The position numbers and the translations under genes are program-made. Shown here in pieces: positions 20,639 through 28,598 of a stretch of DNA of 64,000 nt. Location of the stretch: assembly GCA_963708245.1 (NCBI GenBank), contig OY970201.1, forward strand, positions 1,240,001 through 1,304,000, read 5' to 3'. Origin of the DNA: CAVYXK01 sp963708245. GTDB taxonomy: Bacteria > Pseudomonadota > Alphaproteobacteria > Acetobacterales > Acetobacteraceae. Numbering within the stretch: the first letter of the stretch is position 1; each line of letters starts with the position of its first letter. Under the pieces are notes generated by a model. It was given only the letters and a program-made list of their open reading frames with translations. It searched no databases and had not been told where the DNA came from.

Positions 20639-21433
20639 TTATTGCACTCCCACCGCCGCTCCGAGCACCGCGCCAATCTCCTGGTTCACCACCAGATCGG
20701 CGATCGCATCCATCCCGGTCGGCTGGCGGTTGATGATCACCAGCGCCGCCCCATTGCGCTTCGCTAGTTCCGGGAACCCCGCAGCCGGATACACGACGAG
20801 CGACGATCCGATCGCGAGGAACAGGTCCGCCGTCAAGGTCTCCTGCTCCGCCCGTCGCATCGCCTCGACCGGCATCGACTGTCCGAACGAGATCGTCGCC
20901 GTCTTCACCAGTCCGCCGCAGCCGTCGCAGCGCGGCGCCGTCCCGTGCAACTCGAACTTCGCGCGCAGTGCATCAATCTCGTAGCGCTGCGCGCAATCGA
21001 GGCAGGTCGCATAGGTGGTGTTGCCGTGCAGCTCGATCACCTGCTCCGCCGGCACGCCAGAGGCTTGGTGCAGCCCGTCGATGTTCTGCGTGATCACCGC
21101 GCGGACCTTGCCTTCCCGCACCAGCTCCGCAACCGCCACGTGGCCACGATTTGGGCGTGCGGTGCGCAGCACCGCATCGCCCTCGAAGCGGCGGCGCCAC
21201 GTCTCCCGCCGCGCCTCCTCCGAGCCGAGGAACTCGTCGAAATAGATCGGCGACTGCTTCGTCCATATCCCGCCCGGACTGCGAAAATCGGGAATGCCGG
21301 ACTCGGTGCTGATGCCGGCGCCAGTGAACACCACGACGCGGCGCGCCTCTTCGATCATCCGCCGCAGCTCGCGGACCAGCCGCAGACTGGCGTCGTCCGG
21401 CGATTCACCGTAAAATCGTACATCGCGCGCCAT
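20639..21433 (-). CDS. cobB: Sirtuin-type NAD-dependent protein deacylase
   Basis: A 264-residue sirtuin that removes acyl groups from lysines using NAD. The NAD-binding motifs are GAGISTESGIPDFRS and TQNIDGLHQASG. The catalytic histidine is in ELHGNT. Zinc is held by CLDC and CDGC. FSQ-type and GSSL motifs (TISFGQSMP, IGSSLVVYPAAG) complete the fold. The start ATG at 21433 overlaps head-to-head with the ATG of tag on the other strand (CATG). It does not carry the Tyr-Arg pair of class III desuccinylases in an obvious place, so a deacetylase activity is favoured. Confidence 0.93.
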   Translation of the reverse strand: MARDVRFYGESPDDASLRLVRELRRMIEEARRVVVFTGAGISTESGIPDFRSPGGIWTKQSPIYFDEFLGSEEARRETWRRRFEGDAVLRTARPNRGHVAVAELVREGKVRAVITQNIDGLHQASGVPAEQVIELHGNTTYATCLDCAQRYEIDALRAKFELHGTAPRCDGCGGLVKTATISFGQSMPVEAMRRAEQETLTADLFLAIGSSLVVYPAAGFPELAKRNGAALVIINRQPTGMDAIADLVVNQEIGAVLGAAVGVQ

Positions 21434-22061
21434 GACCCGTACCCCTTCGATCAGCCCGGACGCTACCGATCCCCCATCGCCGGCGTCAACGATACCGCGC
21501 TGCTGGTGGGCAAACGGCAGCGCGGCGATGATTGCGTATCACGACACGGAATGGGGCACGCCTCAGCACGACGATCGCCGGCTGTTCGAGCTACTGACGC
21601 TGGAAGGTGCGCAAGCGGGACTGTCCTGGCGCACCATCCTCGCCCGTCGCGAGGAATACCGCCACGCATTCCACGAGTTCGACATTGCCCGCGTCGCGGC
21701 GATGAAGGATGCTGAGCTCGAGAAGCTACTGCGCAGCAGCGGCATCATCCGCAACCGGATGAAGGTGTTATCGGTGCGCAGCAATGCACGTGCGGCGCTG
21801 GAGGCGATCGCTGAGCATGGCAGCCTGGACGCGTATCTGTGGCCCTTTGTCGGCGGCACGCCGGTGACGAATCGGTGGCGGACGTCCGAGCAGGTGCCGG
21901 CCAGCACGGAGGCGTCGGACCGGATGAGCAAGGCGCTACGAAAATCCGGCTTTAGCTTCGTCGGCACGACGATCTGCTATGCGTTCATGCAGGCCACCGG
22001 CATGGTCGATGACCATCTGGCGAGCTGCTTCCGCGCGCAGCCCAGACGGCAGAAGTGTTGA
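21432..22061 (+). CDS. tag: DNA-3-methyladenine glycosylase I
   Basis: A 209-residue Tag glycosylase that excises 3-methyladenine in base-excision repair. The zinc ligands are visible: the Cys of RCWWA, His of AYHDTEWG, His of VDDH and Cys of SCFR. The recognition residues lie in LEGAQAGLSWRTIL and the C-terminal block GFSFVGTTICYAFMQATG is diagnostic. The N-terminal RCWWA requires the start at 21432, although no clear ribosome binding site precedes it and the start is extended by about 22 residues compared with E. coli Tag. It is divergent from, and overlaps by two bases, the sirtuin start. Confidence 0.93.
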   Translation: MTRTPSISPDATDPPSPASTIPRCWWANGSAAMIAYHDTEWGTPQHDDRRLFELLTLEGAQAGLSWRTILARREEYRHAFHEFDIARVAAMKDAELEKLLRSSGIIRNRMKVLSVRSNARAALEAIAEHGSLDAYLWPFVGGTPVTNRWRTSEQVPASTEASDRMSKALRKSGFSFVGTTICYAFMQATGMVDDHLASCFRAQPRRQKC

Positions 22062-22069
22062 CGCCACAG

Positions 22070-22134
22070 CCGTCATTCCTGCGCAAGCAGGAATCCATGA
22101 AGCGGCTGGACACCAGCTTCCGCTGGCATGACGG
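22070..22134. repeat. Dispersed palindromic repeat (GTCATTCCTGCGCAAGCAGGAAT type)
   Basis: The core 22075-22094 forms a perfect hairpin, ATTCCTGCG opposite CAGGAAT with a short loop. It is followed by CTTCCGCTGGCATGACGG, giving CGTCATTCC...CATGACGG ends. This is the layout of a common proteobacterial extragenic palindrome. It lies between the convergent ends of tag and the ligJ-like gene and may act as a bidirectional terminator. Confidence 0.6.
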
Positions 22135-22163
22135 GTACCGTCGCTCGCTCGGGCGATCTGGTA

Positions 22164-23156
22164 TCAAAACTTCGCGCGCGAATAAAGCCTCCGAGCATTC
22201 CCCTCGAATATCTTGTACCGATCCTCCTCCGACAGAAACGGGATCGCCTTCACAAACGGCACCGTGTCGTCGAAGCATCGCCCGGTCGCTGGGTCCGTGG
22301 CCTTCGCGGTGCCGAACATCTCGCTCGCGTACAGCAGATTGTCGGCGCCCATCCGCCGCACAAGCAGCTCCATCGAGTCCTGGTCGTAGATCGCCATGTC
22401 GAACCAGAGATGCTTCACCATTTCCTCGAACGGCCGCTTGCGGGCCAGCTCGTGCAGAGCCGAGTGCCGGCGCCACTGGAACGGAATAGCGCCGCCGCCA
22501 TGCGGAATGATCAGCTTGAGCTTCGGGAAATCGTCGAACACCCGCGAATTGCACAGCTCTACCACCGCCGCTGTGTCCCAGTTGACATAATGCGAGCCGT
22601 TCACGTGCAGCCCCGGGTTCAGCGTCGAGCTCGCATGGATCATCCCCGGCACGTCCAGCTCCGTCATCTTCTCCCACAGCGGATACCACCACTCCGAGCC
22701 CAATGACGGCGTGAAGGGCGCCGCCCCGCCCGACACGTCCGGATTGATGTTGAACGCAACGAACCCCCACTCCTTGACGCAACGATCGATCTCTTCAGGG
22801 CAATTCTTCGGACTGACCCCCGGCGTCTGCGGCAACTGCCCGACCGGCGAGAACTGCTTGGGGAATAGCTTGCAGACGCGGCCGATCAGGTCGTTGTTCA
22901 CCTCGGTCCAGTAGCGGCTGATCAGCTCGTTGCCGAAATCGTGTCCCATCCCGCCGGCACGTGGTGAGAACATCAGCCGGTCGATGCCGCGATCCTTCAT
23001 CTGCCGCATGTTGCCAGCCAGCGATTCGACGATCTCCTCGTCGCTGATGCCAAGCGAGCCCCTCGCCGGCTTGTTCTGCGAGCCGACCTGCCGGCCACGA
23101 TAGGCATCCAGCTTCGGCGAAGCCTGCGTGTAATGCGCGTGCACATCGATGATCAT
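22164..23156 (-). CDS. LigJ-like amidohydrolase (4-oxalomesaconate hydratase type)
   Basis: A 330-residue amidohydrolase-fold protein closely resembling LigJ, the zinc hydratase that converts 4-oxalomesaconate to 4-carboxy-4-hydroxy-2-oxoadipate in protocatechuate 4,5-cleavage. Shared phrases include the N-terminal MIIDVHAHYT metal motif, FSPRAGGMGHDFG, GFVAFNINPD, PGMIHASSTLNPG, LIIPHGGGAIPFQWRR and YASEMFGTAKATDP. It is the last gene of a three-gene minus-strand operon behind an HpcH/HpaI aldolase (15-base gap). A hydratase next to an aldolase is exactly the order of the last two steps of this pathway. ACMSD-type decarboxylase activity is the main alternative. Confidence 0.85.
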   Translation of the reverse strand: MIIDVHAHYTQASPKLDAYRGRQVGSQNKPARGSLGISDEEIVESLAGNMRQMKDRGIDRLMFSPRAGGMGHDFGNELISRYWTEVNNDLIGRVCKLFPKQFSPVGQLPQTPGVSPKNCPEEIDRCVKEWGFVAFNINPDVSGGAAPFTPSLGSEWWYPLWEKMTELDVPGMIHASSTLNPGLHVNGSHYVNWDTAAVVELCNSRVFDDFPKLKLIIPHGGGAIPFQWRRHSALHELARKRPFEEMVKHLWFDMAIYDQDSMELLVRRMGADNLLYASEMFGTAKATDPATGRCFDDTVPFVKAIPFLSEEDRYKIFEGNARRLYSRAKF

Positions 23157-23171
23157 CTCCTGGTCCTCCCG

Positions 23172-24035
23172 TCAGGCGCGGCCGGATGCGCGTCGGCCAT
23201 GCTCCAGCGCGGCGAACGATGTCGTCGGCGCCGGCATCAGCCAGCGAAAGCCCTTCGCCAGCAGCGGCACGACATTTTTCACATCCACATGCGGATGCCC
23301 ACACGGCACGTTGTATTGCTTGCAGATCGCCAGCACCTCGTCGATCGCCGACGCCACGGTCGGGTGCTCGTACTGGCGCGGATGACCCAGATCCTGCGAC
23401 AGGTCCCCTTCGCCGATCAGCACCACGCCGATTCCCGGCACCTGCTCCAGCATCTTCGGCAGGTTGGCGATGGCGCGCTTTTCCTCGCACATGATCACCA
23501 CCAGGATCTCGCCGGCGGGGTCGAGCGGCCACACATCGGCCCGGCTGTAGTATTCTTGTGCCGTCAATCCCCAGTAGCGCGCCGCCGCAGTCGGCGCATC
23601 GTCGCGCTGGCCGGCGGGCTCGAAGCGCGGCGCGTCGGATGGGCGCGGATAACGACAGGCGGCGACGGCGTTGCGCGCGTCCTCCACCGTGCTGACATGC
23701 GGCCACACCACGCCATAGACGCCGACATCCAGCACCTGCTTGGCGATCCACTGGCTCTGCTCGCCGCCATTCGGCGGGATGCGCACGAAGGGCGTCACCA
23801 CCGGCGCGACGCTGCCCGCGGTCGCGATCTGCCGCCGGTTCAGCATGTATTGCAGGCAGTCGCGCAGGGCTTTGATGTCATAGGGGTTGTGTTCCATCTC
23901 GAATACCACCCCGTCGCAGGCCGAGGTGCTGAAGGTCAGCGCGTTGGCGATCTCGGCGCTGGTGAACGGCACAAACGCGGGTTGGCCAAACTCAAGCGCG
24001 CGAATGGCGCCGTTCAGGCGGGGAATTTCTGACAT
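23172..24035 (-). CDS. HpcH/HpaI-family class II aldolase
   Basis: A 287-residue pyruvate-type aldolase of the HpcH/HpaI (CitE-like) family. Conserved parts include VFEMEHNPYD near residue 45, VYGVVWPHVSTVEDARNAV with the metal-region loop, a central insert (ARYWGLTAQEYYSRADVWPL) and IGEGDLSQDLGHPRQYEHP carrying the metal-binding acidic residue. It likely cleaves a 4-hydroxy-2-oxo acid to pyruvate or oxaloacetate. Placed between a Pht5-like decarboxylase (26-base gap) and a LigJ-like hydratase, it probably cleaves the hydratase product, replacing LigK/CHA aldolase, which is from another family. Confidence 0.85.
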   Translation of the reverse strand: MSEIPRLNGAIRALEFGQPAFVPFTSAEIANALTFSTSACDGVVFEMEHNPYDIKALRDCLQYMLNRRQIATAGSVAPVVTPFVRIPPNGGEQSQWIAKQVLDVGVYGVVWPHVSTVEDARNAVAACRYPRPSDAPRFEPAGQRDDAPTAAARYWGLTAQEYYSRADVWPLDPAGEILVVIMCEEKRAIANLPKMLEQVPGIGVVLIGEGDLSQDLGHPRQYEHPTVASAIDEVLAICKQYNVPCGHPHVDVKNVVPLLAKGFRWLMPAPTTSFAALEHGRRASGRA

Positions 24036-24061
24036 TCTGACTCCTCCCTTGCGGTGCGCAG

Positions 24062-24916
24062 CTACGCCGCGAACAACTCATCAGCCGCGTAGGCACGCGG
24101 GGTTAGGCCCTGCTCGGCAGCGAACCGCGTCAACAGCTCGATCGCGGCGCGATTGGCTTCCAGCCCATAGGGCAACGCTTCGTCGGTCGTCGCAGGCGAC
24201 GGCACGGCAGCTTTGGCGGCGGCGAACAGCCGCATCAGCTCGTCCGCCAGCCACGCATGCGCTGCCAGCTTCTCGCGCGTGATAGTGATCACGTGATTCA
24301 CCGGATGAATCCCAGTGCGTCGAAACCAATCGGCCGCGGCTGCATCCGCGTCCGGAATCACCGTCCGCATCGCTGCCGGATCCGCCTTCTGCAACGTCAC
24401 CACTGCGTCGATCTCTCCGGCGCGCAGCATGGCGAACAGGTCGCGTCCCGCCGGTGCCCGCACCACGAAAGGCGGGTCGTGATATTCGGCCACGTGCGCG
24501 TCCTCTTCGGTCACCCAGGTCATGGAAGCCGGGTCGATACCGTAGTTGTGTTGCAGGATCCCCCGCACCCACACGCCTGTCGTCTGCGAGTAAGCACGCA
24601 CGCCCACCCGCTTGCCCGGCAAATCCTCCGGACCACGCAGATCAGAATCGCGCCGGCAGATCAGCGCGGAATGACGAAAGCCGCGTGTTACCACCGCTGA
24701 CAACCCGGCGATCGGCTTGCCGTAAGCATGCGCCTGCGCCAGCGTAACCGCTGCCATCTCGCACAAATCGAACTCCAGGTCGCGCGCCATTCGCCGGAAG
24801 GCACGCGTAATCGGCGTGATCTCGACGAAATCGAACGCGACGCGCTCGGAATCTCGAAGCTCCCGCACATGCGGGTAAGGGCCGATCGCGGTCCGTAATC
24901 TCAAAGGGGTAGGCAT
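24062..24916 (-). CDS. 4,5-dihydroxyphthalate decarboxylase-like (Pht5-like) protein
   Basis: A 284-residue protein of the periplasmic-binding-protein fold related to 4,5-dihydroxyphthalate decarboxylase. Typical phrases are FDLCEMAAVTLAQAHAYGKP, FRHSALIC, GKRVGVRAYSQTTGVWVRG, ILQHNYGIDP, THVAEY-like AHVAEYHDPP and TGIHPVNHVITI. It has no signal peptide, as expected for the decarboxylase branch. It is first in an operon with the aldolase and the LigJ-like hydratase, which points to phthalate or related aromatic acid breakdown through protocatechuate. Ring-cleavage and oxygenase genes are not in the window. Confidence 0.78.
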   Translation of the reverse strand: MPTPLRLRTAIGPYPHVRELRDSERVAFDFVEITPITRAFRRMARDLEFDLCEMAAVTLAQAHAYGKPIAGLSAVVTRGFRHSALICRRDSDLRGPEDLPGKRVGVRAYSQTTGVWVRGILQHNYGIDPASMTWVTEEDAHVAEYHDPPFVVRAPAGRDLFAMLRAGEIDAVVTLQKADPAAMRTVIPDADAAAADWFRRTGIHPVNHVITITREKLAAHAWLADELMRLFAAAKAAVPSPATTDEALPYGLEANRAAIELLTRFAAEQGLTPRAYAADELFAA

Positions 24917-25087
24917 GGCGGCAGACTGACACTCGCGGCCGGCGGTGAAAAGAATGACACTTGGGCGAGCGTGCCACAGAGGCGGGAGATGGCCCGCCCC
25001 CGCCGGTCACGCGCGGAATCGGGACGGCGGGGCTGGCCGTTGGCCGGCCCCGTGCGTGCTTCTGTGGGTCCATGGTGCCTCACTGGC

Positions 25088-25130
25088 ACGGCCCCCTCCC
25101 CCAACCCCCTCCCGCGAGGGGAGGGGGCAC
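25088..25130. repeat. C-run/G-run intergenic hairpin of a dispersed family
   Basis: A C-rich segment (CCCCCTCCCGC) faces a G-rich segment (GCGAGGGGAGGGGGC) around a short loop. It belongs to the same loosely conserved family as the hairpins near 16420, 32111, 38800 and 46382. It sits just beyond the 3' end of the conserved protein gene at 25134. The remaining 24917-25087 shows no gene. Confidence 0.5.
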
Positions 25131-25133
25131 TCG

Positions 25134-25928
25134 CTAGGGTGGGCCGGTGCAGGCGGGAGCTGGGGATTGTGGGAATGGCGCCGGCCAGGGGGGAAAGATG
25201 GGAGGGCGGGTTAGGGGGATGGGATTGAAGCTCGGGCTGTCGCTGGGGTTTGGGCTGGGGCTGTCTCCAGTGGCGGAATGCGCTTCGCTTTTCCGGCCTA
25301 CGCGCCTCGGATCGCTCCCGGGATCGGCTGGGCGCCGCTTGCCCTCGCGACGGAACAGGCGAGTGACGAGATTGCCGCCGTACAGGATGAGATCGCGGCG
25401 CAGTTCGTCCCACGTCGCATGATCCATCTGCCCAGGCACGATGCCGAGATCGAGGCAGATATCGACGAGGACGGCGCCGATCGGGCGGCGGCGGTCCTTG
25501 GCGAGGATTTCCTCGGGCGTGGGCAGGCGGGCGAGGCACGGATCCTCGGCCGGGCCGCCCGGCGGGGCGGCCCGCTTGGCGGCGCGCGGCTTGCGTGGGG
25601 ATGGCAGGCGGATGGCCGCAGGCTTCAGGTCCTGGCCGCGGGCGGCGCGCCGGCTGAGCCTGGCTTCGAGTGCGGCGGCGCGGAGCAGACCGCGTGTGAT
25701 GCGGGCGAGGATCAGCGCGAGATCGCCGGTACCGAAGGTTGTGGCGAGGAAGGCGAAGCAGGGGAGGACATGCGGGTCGGCGGCGTGCTGGCGCAGCGTG
25801 TCCGCGAGATTCTTGCCGTAGGCGACGAGCGTGCGGAGGAGGCTGAGGACCTGACCGATGCGCCCCGGCACGGCCCGATTGCGATCGGGTTGGACGGCTG
25901 CGACCGGGGCGGTGGCGGCGTCGAACAT
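25134..25928 (-). CDS. Conserved protein of unknown function, putatively SOS-controlled
   Basis: A 264-residue protein I cannot assign to a named family. The N-terminal half is a helical Ala/Leu-rich domain (RIGQVLSLLRTLVAYGKNLA, FAFLATTFGTGDLALILARI). A central conserved-looking part is PTPEEILAKDRRRPIGAVLV followed by GIVPGQMDHATWDELRRDLI. The last 55 residues are low-complexity Ser/Pro/Asn-rich. No membrane segment or signal peptide is seen. Two overlapping GTTC-N7-GTTC boxes cover its start codon, the alphaproteobacterial LexA operator pattern, so DNA-damage control is likely. The function is unknown. Confidence 0.65.
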   Translation of the reverse strand: MFDAATAPVAAVQPDRNRAVPGRIGQVLSLLRTLVAYGKNLADTLRQHAADPHVLPCFAFLATTFGTGDLALILARITRGLLRAAALEARLSRRAARGQDLKPAAIRLPSPRKPRAAKRAAPPGGPAEDPCLARLPTPEEILAKDRRRPIGAVLVDICLDLGIVPGQMDHATWDELRRDLILYGGNLVTRLFRREGKRRPADPGSDPRRVGRKSEAHSATGDSPSPNPSDSPSFNPIPLTRPPIFPPWPAPFPQSPAPACTGPP

Positions 25929-25943
25929 GAACAGAACAAGAAC
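25923..25943 (-). promoter_or_regulatory. Two overlapping LexA-type SOS boxes (GTTC-N7-GTTC)
   Basis: On the gene's strand five GTTC words follow one another between 25950 and 25923. Two pairs have exactly seven bases between them: 25923-25937 and 25929-25943. GTTC-N7-GTTC is the LexA operator of most Alphaproteobacteria. The boxes overlap the ATG at 25926-25928, so bound repressor would block early elongation or a promoter just upstream. Confidence 0.6.
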
Positions 25944-25965
25944 ATAGAACGGCGGGCGATGTCAA

Positions 25966-26377
25966 GGAATATTTTCAGGGGTGCGCCGGCGTGGGGTAGA
26001 TCGCGGCGCGTGAGGCGGGCGGCGCATTCGCTGCGGTGGCTTTGTATCGCCGGCCCGTCAACGGGTCCGTCATCGTCTGTCCGTATCATTGCAAAGGGAA
26101 GGTTTTTAAACGCAGATGTTATGCTGGCCGCCTCGTCCGGTGACCGCTTTGGGTGGACTCCGGTCGGTCCGCTTCCCGGCTTGGCCGCCTTGATTCCGGT
26201 CATTCGGCTCGCGGCGGAGTTTGGCCGGGAGCGGAAAGTCGGCTTCTAAGCAATAAGCGTGAGAAGCAGACGTTGCCGGAGCAGGATATAGCCCGGGTCG
26301 GCTTCACGCCTATCAATCAAAGCTTTCGTCGGCCCGCGTTGGAGTCAAACCGACGTAGGCGACTGCCCGCCCCACAA
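25966..26377. other. Intergenic stretch without a supported gene
   Basis: About 410 bases between the SOS-type gene and the cupin gene. It includes an AT-richer segment near 26090-26130 that may hold a promoter, but no open frame with a ribosome binding site or recognisable family on either strand. Confidence 0.4.
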
Positions 26378-27061
26378 TCAGGTCGGATCGGGGGCGACGA
26401 ACCGGCCCGCCAAGTGCCCCGTCTTGACCCAAAGTCGGCAGCCCTGTGGACCGGCGATCGCCTCTAGTTCGGACCCAGAGGGAAGCCTCAGCCACGACAT
26501 GAGCCCGCAGCGTTCCCCAACCTGCTCGAACCCGCCCCCAAGCACAAGGAACTCGCCACCGCCCGGAAGCGGCAGGCGCACCCGCGCTCCGGGCGCCCAG
26601 CGCTCCAGCCGAACCTTCTCCGCACGGTGGCCGTGCAGCGAGGCGGTCTCGACACCCGCTCGCCCTTCACCATCGGCGAACCTCAGGGCGCGGGTGTCCA
26701 CCCGGACCGGCGAGCGGTCGGAGGGGTCGAACTGCCACAACTTGACGAAGATGGTGCAGCCAGGCACGGACGAGGGCGCGTGCTCCGTGCCGACTGGGTT
26801 CCTCACATACGTGCCGGCCGGCATGTCGCCGGTCTCGTCCGAGAACACGCCGTCGAGCACAAGGAACTCCTCGCCGCCGCCGTGAACGTGCGTCGGGAAG
26901 CGGGAGCCCGGCGCATAGCGCACGATAGAGGTCGCGCGCGCGACCTCGCCGCCCAGCCGATCGAGCATGCGCCGTTCGACGCCGGGAGACGGCGAGGGCA
27001 CCCAGGGAAGCTCGGCCGCGTGCACGACAGCACGCGCGGTGAAGTCCGCGTTGACCTCCAT
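26378..27061 (-). CDS. ChrR-like double cupin protein
   Basis: A 227-residue cytoplasmic protein with two cupin barrels, similar to the cupin part of ChrR-type anti-sigma/oxidative-stress proteins. The first barrel has the metal-binding set RYAPGSRFPTHVHGGGEEFL (H, H, E) and a later GTEHAP histidine. The second barrel keeps PGGGEFLVLGG but has lost the histidines. The start MEVNADFTARAV is chosen because relatives begin this way; an in-frame ATG 15 bases upstream overlaps the gst stop. It is co-transcribed with the GST gene and lies opposite an HxlR regulator. A role in electrophile or reactive-oxygen response is inferred. Confidence 0.75.
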   Translation of the reverse strand: MEVNADFTARAVVHAAELPWVPSPSPGVERRMLDRLGGEVARATSIVRYAPGSRFPTHVHGGGEEFLVLDGVFSDETGDMPAGTYVRNPVGTEHAPSSVPGCTIFVKLWQFDPSDRSPVRVDTRALRFADGEGRAGVETASLHGHRAEKVRLERWAPGARVRLPLPGGGEFLVLGGGFEQVGERCGLMSWLRLPSGSELEAIAGPQGCRLWVKTGHLAGRFVAPDPT

Positions 27062-27072
27062 GGCCTGGCCCC

Positions 27073-27704
27073 TCATGCCGATGCCGCGGCGACTGCCGGC
27101 CGTGCGGCGACGCGCCCACGCCACGCCTTCAGGTTCGCGCTTCTTCCGGGCACCTCGACACCGCAGAAGTCGCTAAATGCGAGGCCAGCGTAGGCGGTAA
27201 TGTCGGCCACGGTGAAGCGCTCGCCCGCGAGGTAGGGCCGATCATAAAGGAGGCCATCCAGGTAGGCCATGGCGGCGAGGGCACGCTCCCGGCCGCGCTC
27301 GCCCCACTCCCTGTTCTGGTAGGTCTCGAGCGTCGGCCCGAGGCCCGGCGTCGCGTGGTGGAAGTAGGCGGCAATCGCCTCGAGCAGGCCGGCCTCGGCC
27401 CGGCGCTGCATCATGTGGACGACGGCGCGCTCCTTGGCTGTCTGACCCGTCAGGACCGGCTCGCCGACTAGATGGTCAAGGAATTCGATGATGGCCGTGC
27501 ATTCGGCGATATGCGTGCCGTCGTCGAGCTCGAGCACGGGCACCGCTCCGGCTGGATTCCTTGCGAGAAACTCGGGCCGCTTGTGCTCCCCGGCGGGCAC
27601 GTCGACGGTCACGAACTCGACATCGTCGGTAAGACCCTTCTCTCGGCGAGCGCGATCCGTACGCGCAGCGGGTTTGGGAAGCTGGGGTAGTCGTAAATCC
27701 TCAT
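27073..27704 (-). pseudogene. Glutathione S-transferase, frameshifted near the N-terminus
   Basis: The true start, with GAGGAG nine bases upstream, encodes MRIYDYPSFPNPLRVRIALA, the expected first beta-alpha unit of a GST. The frame then shifts at a GAGAGA-type repeat (27639-27644), and the rest continues in another frame as KGLTDDVEFVTVDVPAGEH to the end (FTVADITAYAGLAFSDF). Two extra bases explain the break. The C-terminal helical domain is intact. The normal product would be about 210 residues. The gene is followed by the cupin gene, with overlapping stop and possible start, and is divergent from hxlR. Slippage at the repeat, real or technical, is likely. Confidence 0.78.
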
Positions 27705-27805
27705 AGCAGGGCACTCCTCGTCGATGACTCAAGGAGACATGCCCTCAGCGCTCTCTTTTGGTAAGTAGGCACCTTCGGGTGACAAGCACAGCCGGAGGTG
27801 CCCCT

Positions 27806-28195
27806 ATGCCGACAATCGTCCAGACCTCGGGCTTCAGGGCCGACGCCTACTGCGACACGTGCCCGACACGCGCGGCGCTCGACCGGATCGCGGGCAAGTG
27901 GACGGTGCTCGTCGTGGACCTGCTCGGCGACGGCACGATGCGCTTTTCCGAACTCTTCCGCCGCATCCGTGGCGTCTCGCAAAAGATGCTGACGCAGACA
28001 TTGCGCGAGCTCGAGGCGGACGGCTATGTCACGCGCACAGTGCACGCCGCCGTGCCGCCGCGCGTCGAGTACGCGCTCACCCCGCTCGGCCGCAGCCTCC
28101 ACGGGCTCCTTTCCCAGGTGCGCGACTGGGCCGAGACGCACATTAACGAGGTGGAGGAAGCCCGCAGAAGCTATGTCGCACGCGGTGCTGCCTGA
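27806..28195 (+). CDS. HxlR-family transcriptional regulator
   Basis: A 129-residue winged-helix regulator. The HxlR core is AALDRIAGKWTVLVVDLLGD, then MRFSELFRRIRGVSQKMLTQTLRELEADG as the recognition region and the wing YVTRTVH...RVEYALTPLG. Two cysteines at the N-terminus (YCDTCPTR) are spaced as in thiol-sensing members. GGAGGTG precedes the ATG at 27806. The divergent gst-cupin pair is the obvious target, and the 100-bp spacer holds AT-richer palindromic sequence near GGTAAGTAGGCACC. Sensing of electrophiles or oxidants is inferred from these neighbours. Confidence 0.85.
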   Translation: MPTIVQTSGFRADAYCDTCPTRAALDRIAGKWTVLVVDLLGDGTMRFSELFRRIRGVSQKMLTQTLRELEADGYVTRTVHAAVPPRVEYALTPLGRSLHGLLSQVRDWAETHINEVEEARRSYVARGAA

Positions 28196-28598
28196 GCCGA
28201 AGCGCAACCGCGACTCGCCCGGATGGCCGCTTCGCGGAACAGCACGCAAGGTGCGATCCGTCCGAAACGGTGAAGGTTTTCGGACGCCGGCCATCGTACG
28301 CCGCGCGTCTGGGCCATGGGCCGGCGTACGAAAACCGCCCATGCACGAACCCGCGTGGCTGCGGCGGTGGTCTATGGGGATTTCGAGTTTTGCCTTGTTG
28401 TGGTGATGGCGGAACCCGCTCGGCGCTGGAGTTGGCGGGAAATTGGTGAGTGAGATTTTTTGCCAGGCGGAGCGTGGATCGGGAACCGGCCACGGCTGAT
28501 ATTCAGTCGTGTGGCGCTGATCTTGGCGAAGGGCGTGCCTGGTGGCATTCGTCGTAACGGTGGTGTTGCGGCGTGAGGTGAGCGCAAGCCGTGCCGGG
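28196..28598. other. Intergenic stretch between hxlR and the IS91-type element
   Basis: No gene is supported. It holds a large palindrome (28275-28336) and, towards 28380-28598, sequence that probably forms one end of the IS91-type element. I could not define that end by a known terminal motif. Confidence 0.45.
28275..28336. repeat. 18-bp inverted repeat with 26-base spacer
   Basis: GGTTTTCGGACGCCGGCC at 28275-28292 is the reverse complement, with one mismatch, of the sequence at 28319-28336. It lies 80 bases after the hxlR stop and may be its terminator or part of a mobile-element end. Confidence 0.6.
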
